A stretch of 64,000 nucleotides of DNA from Geminicoccaceae bacterium (GTDB lineage Bacteria; Pseudomonadota; Alphaproteobacteria; Geminicoccales; Geminicoccaceae): assembly GCA_025999455.1 (NCBI GenBank), contig AP024683.1:2544451-2608450 (forward strand). Reading direction: 5' to 3'. Below the pieces are notes generated by a model. That model did not search any database. It worked only from the letters and a program-made list of their open reading frames with translations, and was not told where the DNA came from. Below, in pieces: positions 50,960-59,140 of the stretch; the stretch's first letter is position 1; each line of letters starts with the position of its first letter. The translations under genes and the position numbers were made by a program.

Positions 50960-52135
50960 ATGATCACGACCCGCAGGCGGGCGCTCGCGGGCGCCCTCGC
51001 GACCACCCTGTTCACGACCGGCTCGTTCGTCGCTCCCCGGACCGCGCGGGCGCAAGGGGCGCCGGTCAAGGTCGGCGCCGTGCTGCCCTTCTCGGGCGGC
51101 CTCGAGCTGTTCGGCCAGCAGGCCAAGCTCGGCCTCGATCTGGCCGCCGCGGAGATCAACGAAGCGGGTGGCATCCTCGGCCGGCCGGTCGAGCTCGTCT
51201 ACGAGGACAACAAGACCGATCCCAAGACCTCGGTCGAGAAGGCGACCCGGCTCATCACCCGCGACGAGGTCGTCGCGATCTGCGGGCCCATCACCTCGAG
51301 CGCGCGCGACGCCATGGCGCCCACCATGGCCCGCGGCCGCACGCCGCTCCTCTACGCCACGAACTACGAAGGCGGGGCCTGCGGCCGCTACATCTTCTGC
51401 TTCAACACCGTGCCGAACCAGGAGCTCGCCAAGCTCGTCCCCTATCTCGCGCGGACCAAGGGCAACCGCTTCTATTGCTTCGGCGCCGACTATGTCTGGC
51501 CGCAGCGGATGTTCCAGCACGCCCGCAAGCTCGTCGACGGGCTCGGCGGGACGATCGTCGGCGAAGAGCTCACCCCCTTCGGCGTCAAGGAGTTCGCGCC
51601 CGTCATCCGGCGCATCGAGGCCTCGGGCGCCCAAGTGCTCCTGTTCGCCCTGCCCGGTGCCGACGGGATCACCTTCATCCGCCAAGCCGAGGATCTCGGC
51701 CTCTTGCGGAAGCTCACGGTCGGCTTCCTCGGCTTTTCCGAAGCCTATCTCGGCGCCTTCGGCCCCGGCCGCGGCCAAGAGATGTACGTGGCCGTGCCCT
51801 TCGTGGCCTCGGCCGAGGCGACCGGGCCCAAGGACTTCGTCGCCCGGATCCGCGCCCGCGCCGGGCAGGACGCGGTCGTCTCCCACTACGTCATGACCCA
51901 CTGGCTCGCGCTCACCGCGCTCGCCCGGGCGCTCCGGAAGGTCGGGCGGATCGACCGCGAGGCGGTGGTCGAAGGGCTCGAGGGCCTCACCGTCGAAGCC
52001 CCGACCGGGCCGGTGACGATCGGCGCCAAGGACCACCACGTCACGCTCGCCATGTTCCTCGCCAAGACCCGCGGCGACCAGCTCGTCACGGTCGAGGCGC
52101 TCGGCCCGCAGGCGCCCGAAGCGGGCTGCGCCTGA
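50960..52135 (+). CDS. ABC transporter substrate-binding protein, UrtA/AmiC-like
   Basis: A 391-residue periplasmic binding protein of the branched-chain-amino-acid class (type I fold). Signal peptide with an RRR stretch (RRRALAGALATTLFTTGSFV). KVGAVLPFSGGLELFGQQAK and EINEAGGILGRPVELVYEDN are the class signature; NYEGGACGRYIFCFNTVPNQ and RFYCFGADYVWPQRMFQHAR resemble UrtA/AmiC, which bind urea or short-chain amides. ATG 50960 follows GCGGAGG. First of five genes encoding a whole importer; branched amino acids or another amide remain possible ligands. Confidence 0.88.
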   Translation: MITTRRRALAGALATTLFTTGSFVAPRTARAQGAPVKVGAVLPFSGGLELFGQQAKLGLDLAAAEINEAGGILGRPVELVYEDNKTDPKTSVEKATRLITRDEVVAICGPITSSARDAMAPTMARGRTPLLYATNYEGGACGRYIFCFNTVPNQELAKLVPYLARTKGNRFYCFGADYVWPQRMFQHARKLVDGLGGTIVGEELTPFGVKEFAPVIRRIEASGAQVLLFALPGADGITFIRQAEDLGLLRKLTVGFLGFSEAYLGAFGPGRGQEMYVAVPFVASAEATGPKDFVARIRARAGQDAVVSHYVMTHWLALTALARALRKVGRIDREAVVEGLEGLTVEAPTGPVTIGAKDHHVTLAMFLAKTRGDQLVTVEALGPQAPEAGCA

Positions 52136-52163
52136 GTCGGCCGAGGCTCGCGGAGAGCCGGGC

Positions 52164-52877
52164 TTGCCGGCGCCGCTCCTGGAGCTCCGCCACCTCGTCA
52201 AGAGCTTCGGCGGCGTGCTCGCGGTGGCGGGGGCCTCGCTCGAGCTCGGCGAAGGCGAGCTCTTGGCGCTGATCGGGCCCAATGGCTGCGGCAAGACCAC
52301 GCTCTTCAACCTCGTGACCGGCATCGAGCGGCCGGAGGCCGGGGCGATCCGCTTCGCCGGTCGTGAGATCGGCGGGCTCCCGCCGCAGGCCCGCGCCCGG
52401 CTCGGGATCGGCCGGACCTTCCAGGTACCGGGCGTGCTCGCCGCCCTTTCCGCCCGCGAGAACCTCGAGGTCGCCGCGACCGCCGCCGGCCGGCCGCGCC
52501 GCGAGGTCGAGGAAGCCCTCGAGCGGGCGGGCCTCGCGACCTTCGCCGAGCGGGCGGCGGGCGAACTCCCGCACGGGCTCCAACAGCGGCTCGAGCTCGC
52601 CATGGTCCTCCTCCAGCGGCCACGGCTCCTCCTGCTCGACGAACCCACGGCCGGTCTCGAGCTCGGCGAGAGCCTGGCGGTCGCCGCGAGACTGCGGACG
52701 CTCGTCGCCCGCGAAGGGGTCGCCGCCCTCGTGGTCGAGCACGATCTCGCCTTCGTCCGCGCGCTCGGCGCCGAGGTGGCGGTCATGCTGCGGGGCCGGA
52801 TCGCCGCGCGCGGCCCTTACGCTCGCGTCGCGGCCGACCCCGAGGTTCGCGCGGCCTATCTCGGGAGCCGAGGTTGA
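52164..52877 (+). CDS. ABC transporter ATPase (LivG/UrtD-like)
   Basis: A 237-residue ATPase. Walker A GPNGCGKTT, the LivG-type IGRTFQVPGVLAALSARENL, the signature region LPHGLQQRLELAMVLLQRPR (with HG rather than GG, as in many UrtD proteins), Walker B LLLLDEPTAGLE and the H-loop VEHDLAFVRALG. TTG 52164 has CGGAGAG upstream, 28 bases after the binding-protein gene. Its stop overlaps the region just before the next gene's ATG. Confidence 0.9.
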   Translation: MPAPLLELRHLVKSFGGVLAVAGASLELGEGELLALIGPNGCGKTTLFNLVTGIERPEAGAIRFAGREIGGLPPQARARLGIGRTFQVPGVLAALSARENLEVAATAAGRPRREVEEALERAGLATFAERAAGELPHGLQQRLELAMVLLQRPRLLLLDEPTAGLELGESLAVAARLRTLVAREGVAALVVEHDLAFVRALGAEVAVMLRGRIAARGPYARVAADPEVRAAYLGSRG

Positions 52878-53575
52878 TGCTCGAGGTCCGCGGCCTCGTG
52901 GCCGGCTATCGGCCGGGCGCCCCGGTGCTCGCGGGTGTCGACCTCGAGCTCGCGTCCGGCCGCGTACTCGCGGTCATGGGCCGCAACGGGGCCGGCAAGA
53001 GCACGCTCCTCAAGGCGATCACGGGCCTCGCCCGGCGCGAAGCGGGCACCGTCCGGCTCGACGGTCGGGGCATCGAGAACCGGCCGACCGAATGGATCGT
53101 CCGCGCCGGGATCGGGCTCGTCCCCCAAGGCCGGGGTGTGTTCCCGGGCCTCACCGTCGAAGAGAATCTCCGGCTCGGCGGGCTCGGCCACCGCCGGCCG
53201 CTTCCGCCCGCGGCCCTCTACACCCGCTTCCCGGTCCTCGCCGAACGGCGCGACCGCGACGCCGCGAGCCTTTCCGGCGGCGAACAACGCCAGCTCGCGA
53301 TCGCCCGGGCGCTGGCCGGCAATCCGCGCTTCCTCCTGCTCGACGAGCCGAGCGAGGGGATCCAGCCCTCGCTCGTCGAGGAGCTCGGCGCGACGCTCGC
53401 CGCCCTCGTCGCCGCCGACGGGCTCGGCGTCCTGCTCGTCGAGCAGAACCTCGATCTCGCCGCCCGGCTCGCCGACGAATGCCTCGTGCTCGAGGACGGC
53501 CGGGTGGTCGATCGGCTGCCCGGTCCCGTGCTGGCCGACGAGCCGGCGCGGATCGAGCGCCATCTCGGGCTCTGA
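52877..53575 (+). CDS. ABC transporter ATPase (LivF/UrtE-like)
   Basis: The second ATPase, 232 residues. Walker A GRNGAGKST, LVPQGRGVFPGLTVEENLRL, signature SLSGGEQRQLAIARALAGNP, Walker B FLLLDEPSEGIQPSLVEELG and VLLVEQNLDLAARLADE match LivF/UrtE. ATG 52877 overlaps the last base of the previous gene's stop codon (GAGCCGAGG lies upstream); a TTG one codon earlier is an alternative. Confidence 0.9.
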   Translation: MLEVRGLVAGYRPGAPVLAGVDLELASGRVLAVMGRNGAGKSTLLKAITGLARREAGTVRLDGRGIENRPTEWIVRAGIGLVPQGRGVFPGLTVEENLRLGGLGHRRPLPPAALYTRFPVLAERRDRDAASLSGGEQRQLAIARALAGNPRFLLLDEPSEGIQPSLVEELGATLAALVAADGLGVLLVEQNLDLAARLADECLVLEDGRVVDRLPGPVLADEPARIERHLGL

Positions 53576-53578
53576 GCC

Positions 53579-54433
53579 GTGCCGGTCGACCCCGTGCTCC
53601 TCCTCGACGCGCTCGCCCAGGCGCTGACCCTCTTCCTCGTGGCATCCGGACTCGCCGTGACCTTCGGCCTCGTGGGCGTGATCAACCTCGCCCACGGCGA
53701 GCTCCTGCTCGCCGGCGCCTACACGGCGCTCGCGGTGGAGCGCGCCGGGCTCGGCTACTGGGCGGGTCTCGCCCTCGCCCCGCTCGTCGTCGGCCTGCTC
53801 GGCTTCCTCCTCGACCTCCTCGTCATCCGCCGGCTGCGCGAACGCCCGCTCGATACGCTCCTCGCGACATGGGCCGCCGCCCTCGTCGTCCGCCAGACGG
53901 TCGTCGCCCTCTTCGGCCCCGCCTCGCACACGATCCAGCCACCGATCCCGGGCAGCGTCGTCCTGCTCGGGGCGCCCTACCCCGTCCATCGCCTCCTGGT
54001 CATGGGCCTCGCCCTCCTCGTCGCGGCCCTCCTCGCCTGGCTCCTCTTCGCGACCCGGCTCGGGCTCATGATCCGCGGCGCGATCGCCGACCGGACACTC
54101 GCCGCCGTGTCCGGGCTCGCCGTTCGCCGGCTCGAAGCCCTGGCCTTCGCCTTCGGCGCCGGCCTCGCCGGCCTCGCCGGTGCCGCGACCGCGCCGCTCC
54201 TGAGTGTCGATCCGCAGATGGGGCTCGGCTTCCTCCTCCCCGCCTTCCTCGCCGTGCTCGTGGCACCGGGAGGCGGCCCGGCCGGCACCGCGATCGGGGC
54301 AGCGCTCGTGGGCGGCGGCGAATCGCTCGTCGCGGCCTTCGCCTCGCCCGTCCTCGCCCAGCTCGCCGTGCTCGCGGGCGCCGTCGTGCTGCTCCGGCGG
54401 GTCGCCGGCCGCCGCGCCGGCCGCGAGCGCTGA
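53579..54433 (+). CDS. ABC transporter permease (LivH/UrtB-like)
   Basis: A 284-residue inner-membrane permease with about eight hydrophobic segments. GLAVTFGLVGVINLAHGELL is the diagnostic LivH signature, and ATRLGLMIRGAIADRTLAAV is the cytoplasmic coupling region. GTG 53579 lies 3 bases after the ATPase stop. Pairs with the LivM-type permease encoded next. Confidence 0.9.
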   Translation: MPVDPVLLLDALAQALTLFLVASGLAVTFGLVGVINLAHGELLLAGAYTALAVERAGLGYWAGLALAPLVVGLLGFLLDLLVIRRLRERPLDTLLATWAAALVVRQTVVALFGPASHTIQPPIPGSVVLLGAPYPVHRLLVMGLALLVAALLAWLLFATRLGLMIRGAIADRTLAAVSGLAVRRLEALAFAFGAGLAGLAGAATAPLLSVDPQMGLGFLLPAFLAVLVAPGGGPAGTAIGAALVGGGESLVAAFASPVLAQLAVLAGAVVLLRRVAGRRAGRER

Positions 54434-54452
54434 ACCCGGATCGCCCCCGGCC

Positions 54453-55424
54453 ATGAGCCGCGAGCCCCTGCTCCCCGCGCTGCTCTTCTGGGCGGCACTC
54501 GCGCTCCTGCCGCTCGCGGCGCCGAGCTGGCTCACGGGGCAGCTCGCCCAGCATCTCTGCTACGGCCTCCTGGCCATGAGCCTCGCCTATCTCTGGGGGC
54601 AAGGCGGCCTGCTCTCCTTCTGCCAGGCCCTCTTCTTCGGGGTGGGTGCATACGCCTACGCGCTCGTGGGCCTCGGCAAGCTGCCGCTCCTGCCCGCCTC
54701 GCCCCTTCTCGGCCTCGGCCTCGCCCTCCTCCTGCCGACCCTCCTCGCCCTCGCCCTCGGGCTCCTGCTCGTGACCGCGCGCGTCCCGACCGGACCCGCT
54801 TGGGCCGTCTTGACCCTCGTCCTCGGCGTGATCGGCGAACGGCTCGCCGTGGCGAGTCCGTTTCTGGGCGGCTCGAACGGGCTCGCCGGCCTGCCACCCC
54901 TCGCCCTGCCGCTCCCCGGCGGGGCCTTCGAGCTCCTCGACCCGGTGCCGACCTTCCTCGTCCTGCTCGGCGTCACGGCCGCGGTCCAGCTCGGCCTCGC
55001 GTTGAAGATCGCCTCGCCCGCCGGCAGCCTCTTGCGCGCGGTCCGCGAGGACGCGCTCCGCGCCGCCCATCTCGGCATCGACCCGGTCGCCGTGCGGCTC
55101 CGGGCCTTCGCCCTCGCCGCTGCCCTGGCCGGCCTCGGGGGCGGCCTGTTCGCCGCCCAGTTCGGCTTCGTCGCCCCGCCCCTTCTGGGCCTCGGCCTTT
55201 CGACCGAGGCCCTCGTCTGGGTCGCGGTCGGCGGGCGTGGCTCGCCGCTCGCCGCGCTCGCGGGCGCCCTCCTCGTCAAGACCGTCGAAGGCCTGCTCGG
55301 CGAGTGGCTCGGTGCCGGCTGGCCGCTCGCCCTGGGTCTCCTCCTCCTCCTCGTCGTTCTCCTCTTCCCCCAGGGCGTCTTCGGCGGCCTCCTGGCGCGC
55401 CTCGCCCGGCCGGTGCGGCCGTGA
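54453..55424 (+). CDS. ABC transporter permease (LivM/UrtC-like)
   Basis: A 323-residue permease with about ten hydrophobic segments. SLAYLWGQGGLLSFCQALFF corresponds to the LivM region G-x-x-S-x-G-x-A-x-F, and SPAGSLLRAVREDALRAAHL plus VALVW-like VWVAVGGRGSPLAALAGALL are typical. ATG 54453 lies 19 bases after the LivH-type gene, and the stop overlaps the next gene's GTG. Completes the five-gene importer. Confidence 0.9.
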   Translation: MSREPLLPALLFWAALALLPLAAPSWLTGQLAQHLCYGLLAMSLAYLWGQGGLLSFCQALFFGVGAYAYALVGLGKLPLLPASPLLGLGLALLLPTLLALALGLLLVTARVPTGPAWAVLTLVLGVIGERLAVASPFLGGSNGLAGLPPLALPLPGGAFELLDPVPTFLVLLGVTAAVQLGLALKIASPAGSLLRAVREDALRAAHLGIDPVAVRLRAFALAAALAGLGGGLFAAQFGFVAPPLLGLGLSTEALVWVAVGGRGSPLAALAGALLVKTVEGLLGEWLGAGWPLALGLLLLLVVLLFPQGVFGGLLARLARPVRP

Positions 55425-55669
55425 CCCCGACCCCGCCCCATCCGGTCGCGGACGAGCCGGCCTCGCCCTGCATCGGCGTGTGCCGGCTCGACCCGGCCGG
55501 GTCCTTCTGCGTCGGCTGCGGGCGGACGCTCGACGAGATCGCCCGCTGGCCCCGAGCCGACGCGCGGGAGAAGCGGGCGATCCTGGACCGACTCGCCGCC
55601 CGCCGCCGGCCGGCGCCCGAAGACGACCGGAACCGCGCGACCCGCTCAGGTCTCGACGAGCCGAGGTAG
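55421..55669 (+). CDS. DUF1289 protein
   Basis: An 82-residue protein with the DUF1289 core SPCIGVCRLDPAGSFCVGCG, RTLDEIARW; four cysteines in C-x3-C...C-x2-C spacing probably bind a metal. Function unknown in the family. GTG 55421 overlaps the stop of the LivM-type permease (GTGA); the 3' end overlaps the convergent DUF4332 gene by 24 bases. Translational coupling with the transporter may be incidental. Confidence 0.85.
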   Translation: MTPTPPHPVADEPASPCIGVCRLDPAGSFCVGCGRTLDEIARWPRADAREKRAILDRLAARRRPAPEDDRNRATRSGLDEPR

Positions 55670-56116
55670 GGCGCGGGCCTGTGCGACCCAATCCGCCACC
55701 TCCTCGGGCGTCGGCGAGCGCCGGGCGTAGCGCTCGCGGGTGTTCAGCTCCTTGAGCGTGGCGTGCAGCTTCACCGGATCCTGTCGGGCGAGCGTGCCGA
55801 CCTCGCGGATGCCCAGATCCTCGAGCATCATCCCGAACACCGCGCCGATCCCGTTGATCCGGGCCATGTCGGCGCGTTGGACGAGACGCAGCAAGAGCTC
55901 CTCGTCGATCCCGGTGCGTTCGGCGAGCTGCCGCCGCGCCGCGGCTTTGCCGGCCTGCTCGAGGAGCTTGGCGCAGGTGTTGATCCCTTGCCGCTTGAGT
56001 GCCATCCGCGCGCTGTTCGGCACGCCGCGCAGTTTGCTCACGGGTAGGGCGTAATTCGGCGCGAGCCGCGCGCCGCTTCCCGGCCGCCCGAGGGAACGAG
56101 TCTCGTGACTGATCAT
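55646..56116 (-). CDS. DUF4332 (helix-hairpin-helix-like) protein
   Basis: A 156-residue protein of the DUF4332 type. VPNSARMALKRQGINTCAKL and RADMARINGIGAVFGMMLED, LGIREVGTLARQDPVKLHAT show paired helix-hairpin-helix-like motifs (GIGAVF-x-LED-x-GI), the usual core. Function unknown; such domains often bind DNA or protein. ATG 56116 has GGAGG upstream; the open frame further upstream adds 36 Arg/Pro-rich residues without family match. Confidence 0.8.
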   Translation of the reverse strand: MISHETRSLGRPGSGARLAPNYALPVSKLRGVPNSARMALKRQGINTCAKLLEQAGKAAARRQLAERTGIDEELLLRLVQRADMARINGIGAVFGMMLEDLGIREVGTLARQDPVKLHATLKELNTRERYARRSPTPEEVADWVAQARALPRLVET

Positions 56117-56324
56117 ACGATGGCTGCCTCCATCCGGCCGGCGGCCTCGCGCCACCGGCCCAGAGGCATTGGGCAAGCTTCGTGCCAGCACCCGGCGCAG
56201 AGGACGAATCGCCGGGTTTTTCAATCGTTTAGGTGAAAATCCTCAGCTTTCTTCGAGGGTGAGCAGCGAAGCCGACCGCGAAGCTGTCAACGCCAGCGAC
56301 AGTGGCCGGGCGGGTCGGGCGCTC

Positions 56325-56801
56325 TCAACGGTAGGCGCCGAGCGCCCGATCGAGCGCGAGGGCCAGACCGCGGCATTCCTCGGCGGTGAGGAACGCGCCG
56401 ATCCTTATCCGCCGGCCGTGCGAGCCGAGATAGAGCCGGGCCGTGGTCGGCCCCGCCTCCTCGAGTTGGACACGCACCCAGTAAGGTTCGAAGCGGCAGC
56501 GCTCCTCGCGGCCGTCGGCGCGCACGCGCCGCCAATGGAGCCCGCTTCGATCGAGGCGGATCTCCTCGCGCAGCCGCGAGCGGCGACGGACGATCGCGAA
56601 GGCCAGGCCGAGGGCGAGGATGTCGGCGCCGAGGAAGCCCGTGACCGGCCACGCACCCACGATCGCGAAGAGGCAGCCCAAAGCCCCGCTCACCGCGGCG
56701 AAGGCCAGCAGGACCGTCGCCGCACCCCATGGACCGAGCGAGCTGTTCGGGTAGAGGACCGCCTCGAAGGGCGGCGGTGTCGGATCCGCGCCGCTCGTCA
56801 T
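56325..56801 (-). CDS. DUF2244 membrane protein
   Basis: A 158-residue protein: two adjacent membrane helices near the N-terminus (AATVLLAFAAVSGALGCLFA and LGADILALGLAFAIV), then a beta-rich cytoplasmic domain with FEPYWVRVQLEE and RRIRIGAFLTAEECRGLALA, the DUF2244 pattern. Function unknown. It is divergent from nth with 35 bases between the start codons. Confidence 0.85.
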   Translation of the reverse strand: MTSGADPTPPPFEAVLYPNSSLGPWGAATVLLAFAAVSGALGCLFAIVGAWPVTGFLGADILALGLAFAIVRRRSRLREEIRLDRSGLHWRRVRADGREERCRFEPYWVRVQLEEAGPTTARLYLGSHGRRIRIGAFLTAEECRGLALALDRALGAYR

Positions 56802-56836
56802 CGCCGAACCCCGTTGGTCTTCCCGGGAGCGAAGTT

Positions 56837-57568
56837 ATGTCGAGCCGGCCGCGCCGTCCAACCCGCGAACGATCGCCGGCGGCCCTCGACCCGCGGGCGC
56901 GCGCCGAGGCGATCTTCGAGCGGCTCGCGGCGGCCCGGCCCGATCCCCACACCGAACTGCGCTACCGCGATCCCTTCACCCTGCTCGTGGCCGTCGTGCT
57001 CTCGGCCCAGGCGACCGATGCCGGCGTCAACAAGGCGACCGAGAAGCTCTTCGCCGTGGCGCCGACGCCGGAAGCGATGGTGGCGCTCGGCGAAGAGGGC
57101 GTGCGCGAGTACATCAAGACGATCGGGCTCTACCGCAACAAGGCCAAGAACGTCGTCGCTCTGTCGCGGGCGATCCTGGAGCGGCACGGCGGGCAGGTGC
57201 CGCGCGACCGCGAGGCCCTCGAGAAGCTCCCCGGGGTGGGGCGCAAGACCGCCAACGTGGTCCTCAACGAAGCTTTCGGCGAGCCCACGATCGCGGTCGA
57301 CACGCACGTCTTCCGAGTCGCCAACCGGACCGGCCTCGCGCCCGGCAAGACCCCGCTCGAAGTCGAGAAGAAACTCATCGAGGTCGTTCCCGAGCGGTTC
57401 CGCAAAGGCGCCCATCACTGGCTGATCCTGCACGGCCGCTACGTCTGCACGGCCCGCAAGCCGGCCTGCGACCGCTGCCCGATCCGGGCCTTCTGCGAGC
57501 ACTACGCACGAAGCGTGGAGGCTGCGGGCGGGACGGCCCCGCCCGGCAAGGGCGGCAAAGGATCGTAA
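56837..57568 (+). CDS. nth: Endonuclease III
   Basis: Base-excision-repair glycosylase/AP lyase for oxidised pyrimidines. 243 residues: the helix-hairpin-helix LPGVGRKTANVVLNEAF with catalytic Lys137, catalytic Asp155 in VDTHVFRVANR, and the [4Fe-4S] cluster ligands in CTARKPACDRCPIRAFC (C-x7-C-x2-C-x5-C). ATG 56837 gives a short N-terminal extension as usual in alphaproteobacteria. The 3' end overlaps the convergent sulfatase gene by 67 bases. Confidence 0.95.
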   Translation: MSSRPRRPTRERSPAALDPRARAEAIFERLAAARPDPHTELRYRDPFTLLVAVVLSAQATDAGVNKATEKLFAVAPTPEAMVALGEEGVREYIKTIGLYRNKAKNVVALSRAILERHGGQVPRDREALEKLPGVGRKTANVVLNEAFGEPTIAVDTHVFRVANRTGLAPGKTPLEVEKKLIEVVPERFRKGAHHWLILHGRYVCTARKPACDRCPIRAFCEHYARSVEAAGGTAPPGKGGKGS

Positions 57569-59058
57569 GCTCCTTCGACACCCCTCGAAGCGAGCCGGCA
57601 GCCCGAGAGCCGGCGATCGGCCTTCGCCATCCGCCGCTCGAGGAGCCGTTCCGTCGCCGCGAGCAGCGGCTCGCGGCCCTCGGCGCTCTCGGCCAGGTTG
57701 CGCGTCCAAGCCGGGTCGGCGCGCCGATCGACGAGGATCGGCGGCAGGGCCGTAAAGCGCACACACGCCCAGCGTTCGTCGAGATCGACGGCGAGGCCGC
57801 ACTCCTCGGGGCCGAGCCCGAGCGACGCCGCGAGCCCGGGTGCCTCGCCGTCGCGGAAATCGAGCTCCATCTGCGCCGTCCGCCGCCAGCGCGCCGGCCG
57901 GTCACCTGTAAGGAAACCCGACAGTGATCGCCCGTCGCTTTGCAGAGGAACGGGCGAACCCAGGGCCTCGAGGATCGTCGGTAACAGATCGACGTGCTCG
58001 GTCGGCTCGCCGACACGGCGGCCGTGGCCGGCGGCACGGCGCGGGTCGCGCACGAGGCAGGGCACGTGGAAGGTCCCGGGGAAGAACGCCCCCTTGCCCA
58101 AGAGCCAATGGTCCCCCAGGAGCTCGCCGTGGTCGCTCGTGACGACGACGAAGGTCGTCTCCCATTCGCCGCGGGCGCGGATCGCGTCGAACACCCGGCC
58201 GAGCTGGTGATCGACCTCGGCCACGAGCCCGGCATAGACCGCCCGCAGCCCGGCGACCGTCGCGGCGTCGAGATCGGCCGGCCCCTTGCCGAGGAGGCTC
58301 CGGTCGAGCGAGCCCTTGAAGCGCTGCCCGAGCCATCCCGCCACGAGGGGGTGCAGTCCCGCCTGTTCGTCGACGCTCGGCGCCCTGAGCGGCGGGCGCG
58401 TCCGGCGCGGATCGACGAGCCGGCACCAGGGTTCGGCGGCGATCCAGGGCGGGTGCGGCTTGATCAGCGACAGGTGCAACGCCCAGGGCCGGCCCTTCGG
58501 CTGCCGGGCGAGCCAGGCGAGGGCTTCGTCGACCAGGAAGGCGGTCTCGCTGTCCTCCGCCCGCCAAGGTGCCGGCTCGGACCAGGGCCGGTCGTAGGCC
58601 TCCTCGACCGTCATCCGCCCGTAGCCGCGCGCGGCGAGCCGATCGAGCCAAGGTCCCGCCTCCTCGGGGAGGAGGAGCCCGACCGCGAAGCCCGGCAGGA
58701 CACCCTCGTAGCTGCGCAGCCGCGGATCGTCCGCGGGCAGGATACGCGGATCGGCGCTCGTGTCGGTGTAGCCGAAAAGGGTCGGTTCGTAGCCGGCCCG
58801 CCTGAGCTCGAGGGCGAGATTGGTGAGGGTCCAGTCGAGCGGCGTGCCGTTCGTGATCGAGCGGTGGTTGAAGGCGTAGGTCCCCGTGTAGAGGGACGCC
58901 CGCGCCGGTCCGCACGGGGCCGCTTGGCCGTAATGGCGGAGGAAGACGGTCGCCTCGCGGGCGAAGGCGGCCAGATGCGGGGTCGGCGCGGGGCCGGTGC
59001 CGTCGAGGTCGAGATGGTCGGCCCGCCATTGGTCGGCGGTGACGAACAAGAGGTTCAC
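57502..59058 (-). CDS. Sulfatase-family hydrolase (arylsulfatase/phosphonate monoesterase type)
   Basis: A 518-residue alkaline-phosphatase-superfamily enzyme. NLLFVTADQWRADHL is the N-terminal metal site; C49-G-P-A-R53 (QAAPCGPARASLYTGTYAFN) is the formylglycine motif, a Cys-type needing the sulfatase-modifying enzyme; VVVTSDHGELLGDHWLLGKG carries the second metal-site Asp/His. No signal peptide, so it may be cytoplasmic, which fits phosphonate/sulfate monoester hydrolases better than secreted sulfatases. GTG 59058 has GGAGG upstream. The C-terminal 22 residues overlap nth on the other strand. Confidence 0.88.
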   Translation of the reverse strand: MNLLFVTADQWRADHLDLDGTGPAPTPHLAAFAREATVFLRHYGQAAPCGPARASLYTGTYAFNHRSITNGTPLDWTLTNLALELRRAGYEPTLFGYTDTSADPRILPADDPRLRSYEGVLPGFAVGLLLPEEAGPWLDRLAARGYGRMTVEEAYDRPWSEPAPWRAEDSETAFLVDEALAWLARQPKGRPWALHLSLIKPHPPWIAAEPWCRLVDPRRTRPPLRAPSVDEQAGLHPLVAGWLGQRFKGSLDRSLLGKGPADLDAATVAGLRAVYAGLVAEVDHQLGRVFDAIRARGEWETTFVVVTSDHGELLGDHWLLGKGAFFPGTFHVPCLVRDPRRAAGHGRRVGEPTEHVDLLPTILEALGSPVPLQSDGRSLSGFLTGDRPARWRRTAQMELDFRDGEAPGLAASLGLGPEECGLAVDLDERWACVRFTALPPILVDRRADPAWTRNLAESAEGREPLLAATERLLERRMAKADRRLSGCRLASRGVEGAYDPLPPLPGGAVPPAASTLRA

Positions 59059-59140
59059 CCGGGCCTCCGTGGCGTACGCTTCGCCGTTGAACTGGGCGGG
59101 GCCGAACGGCAGGCTCGGCGCGCCGGAAGGGAGGATGCCC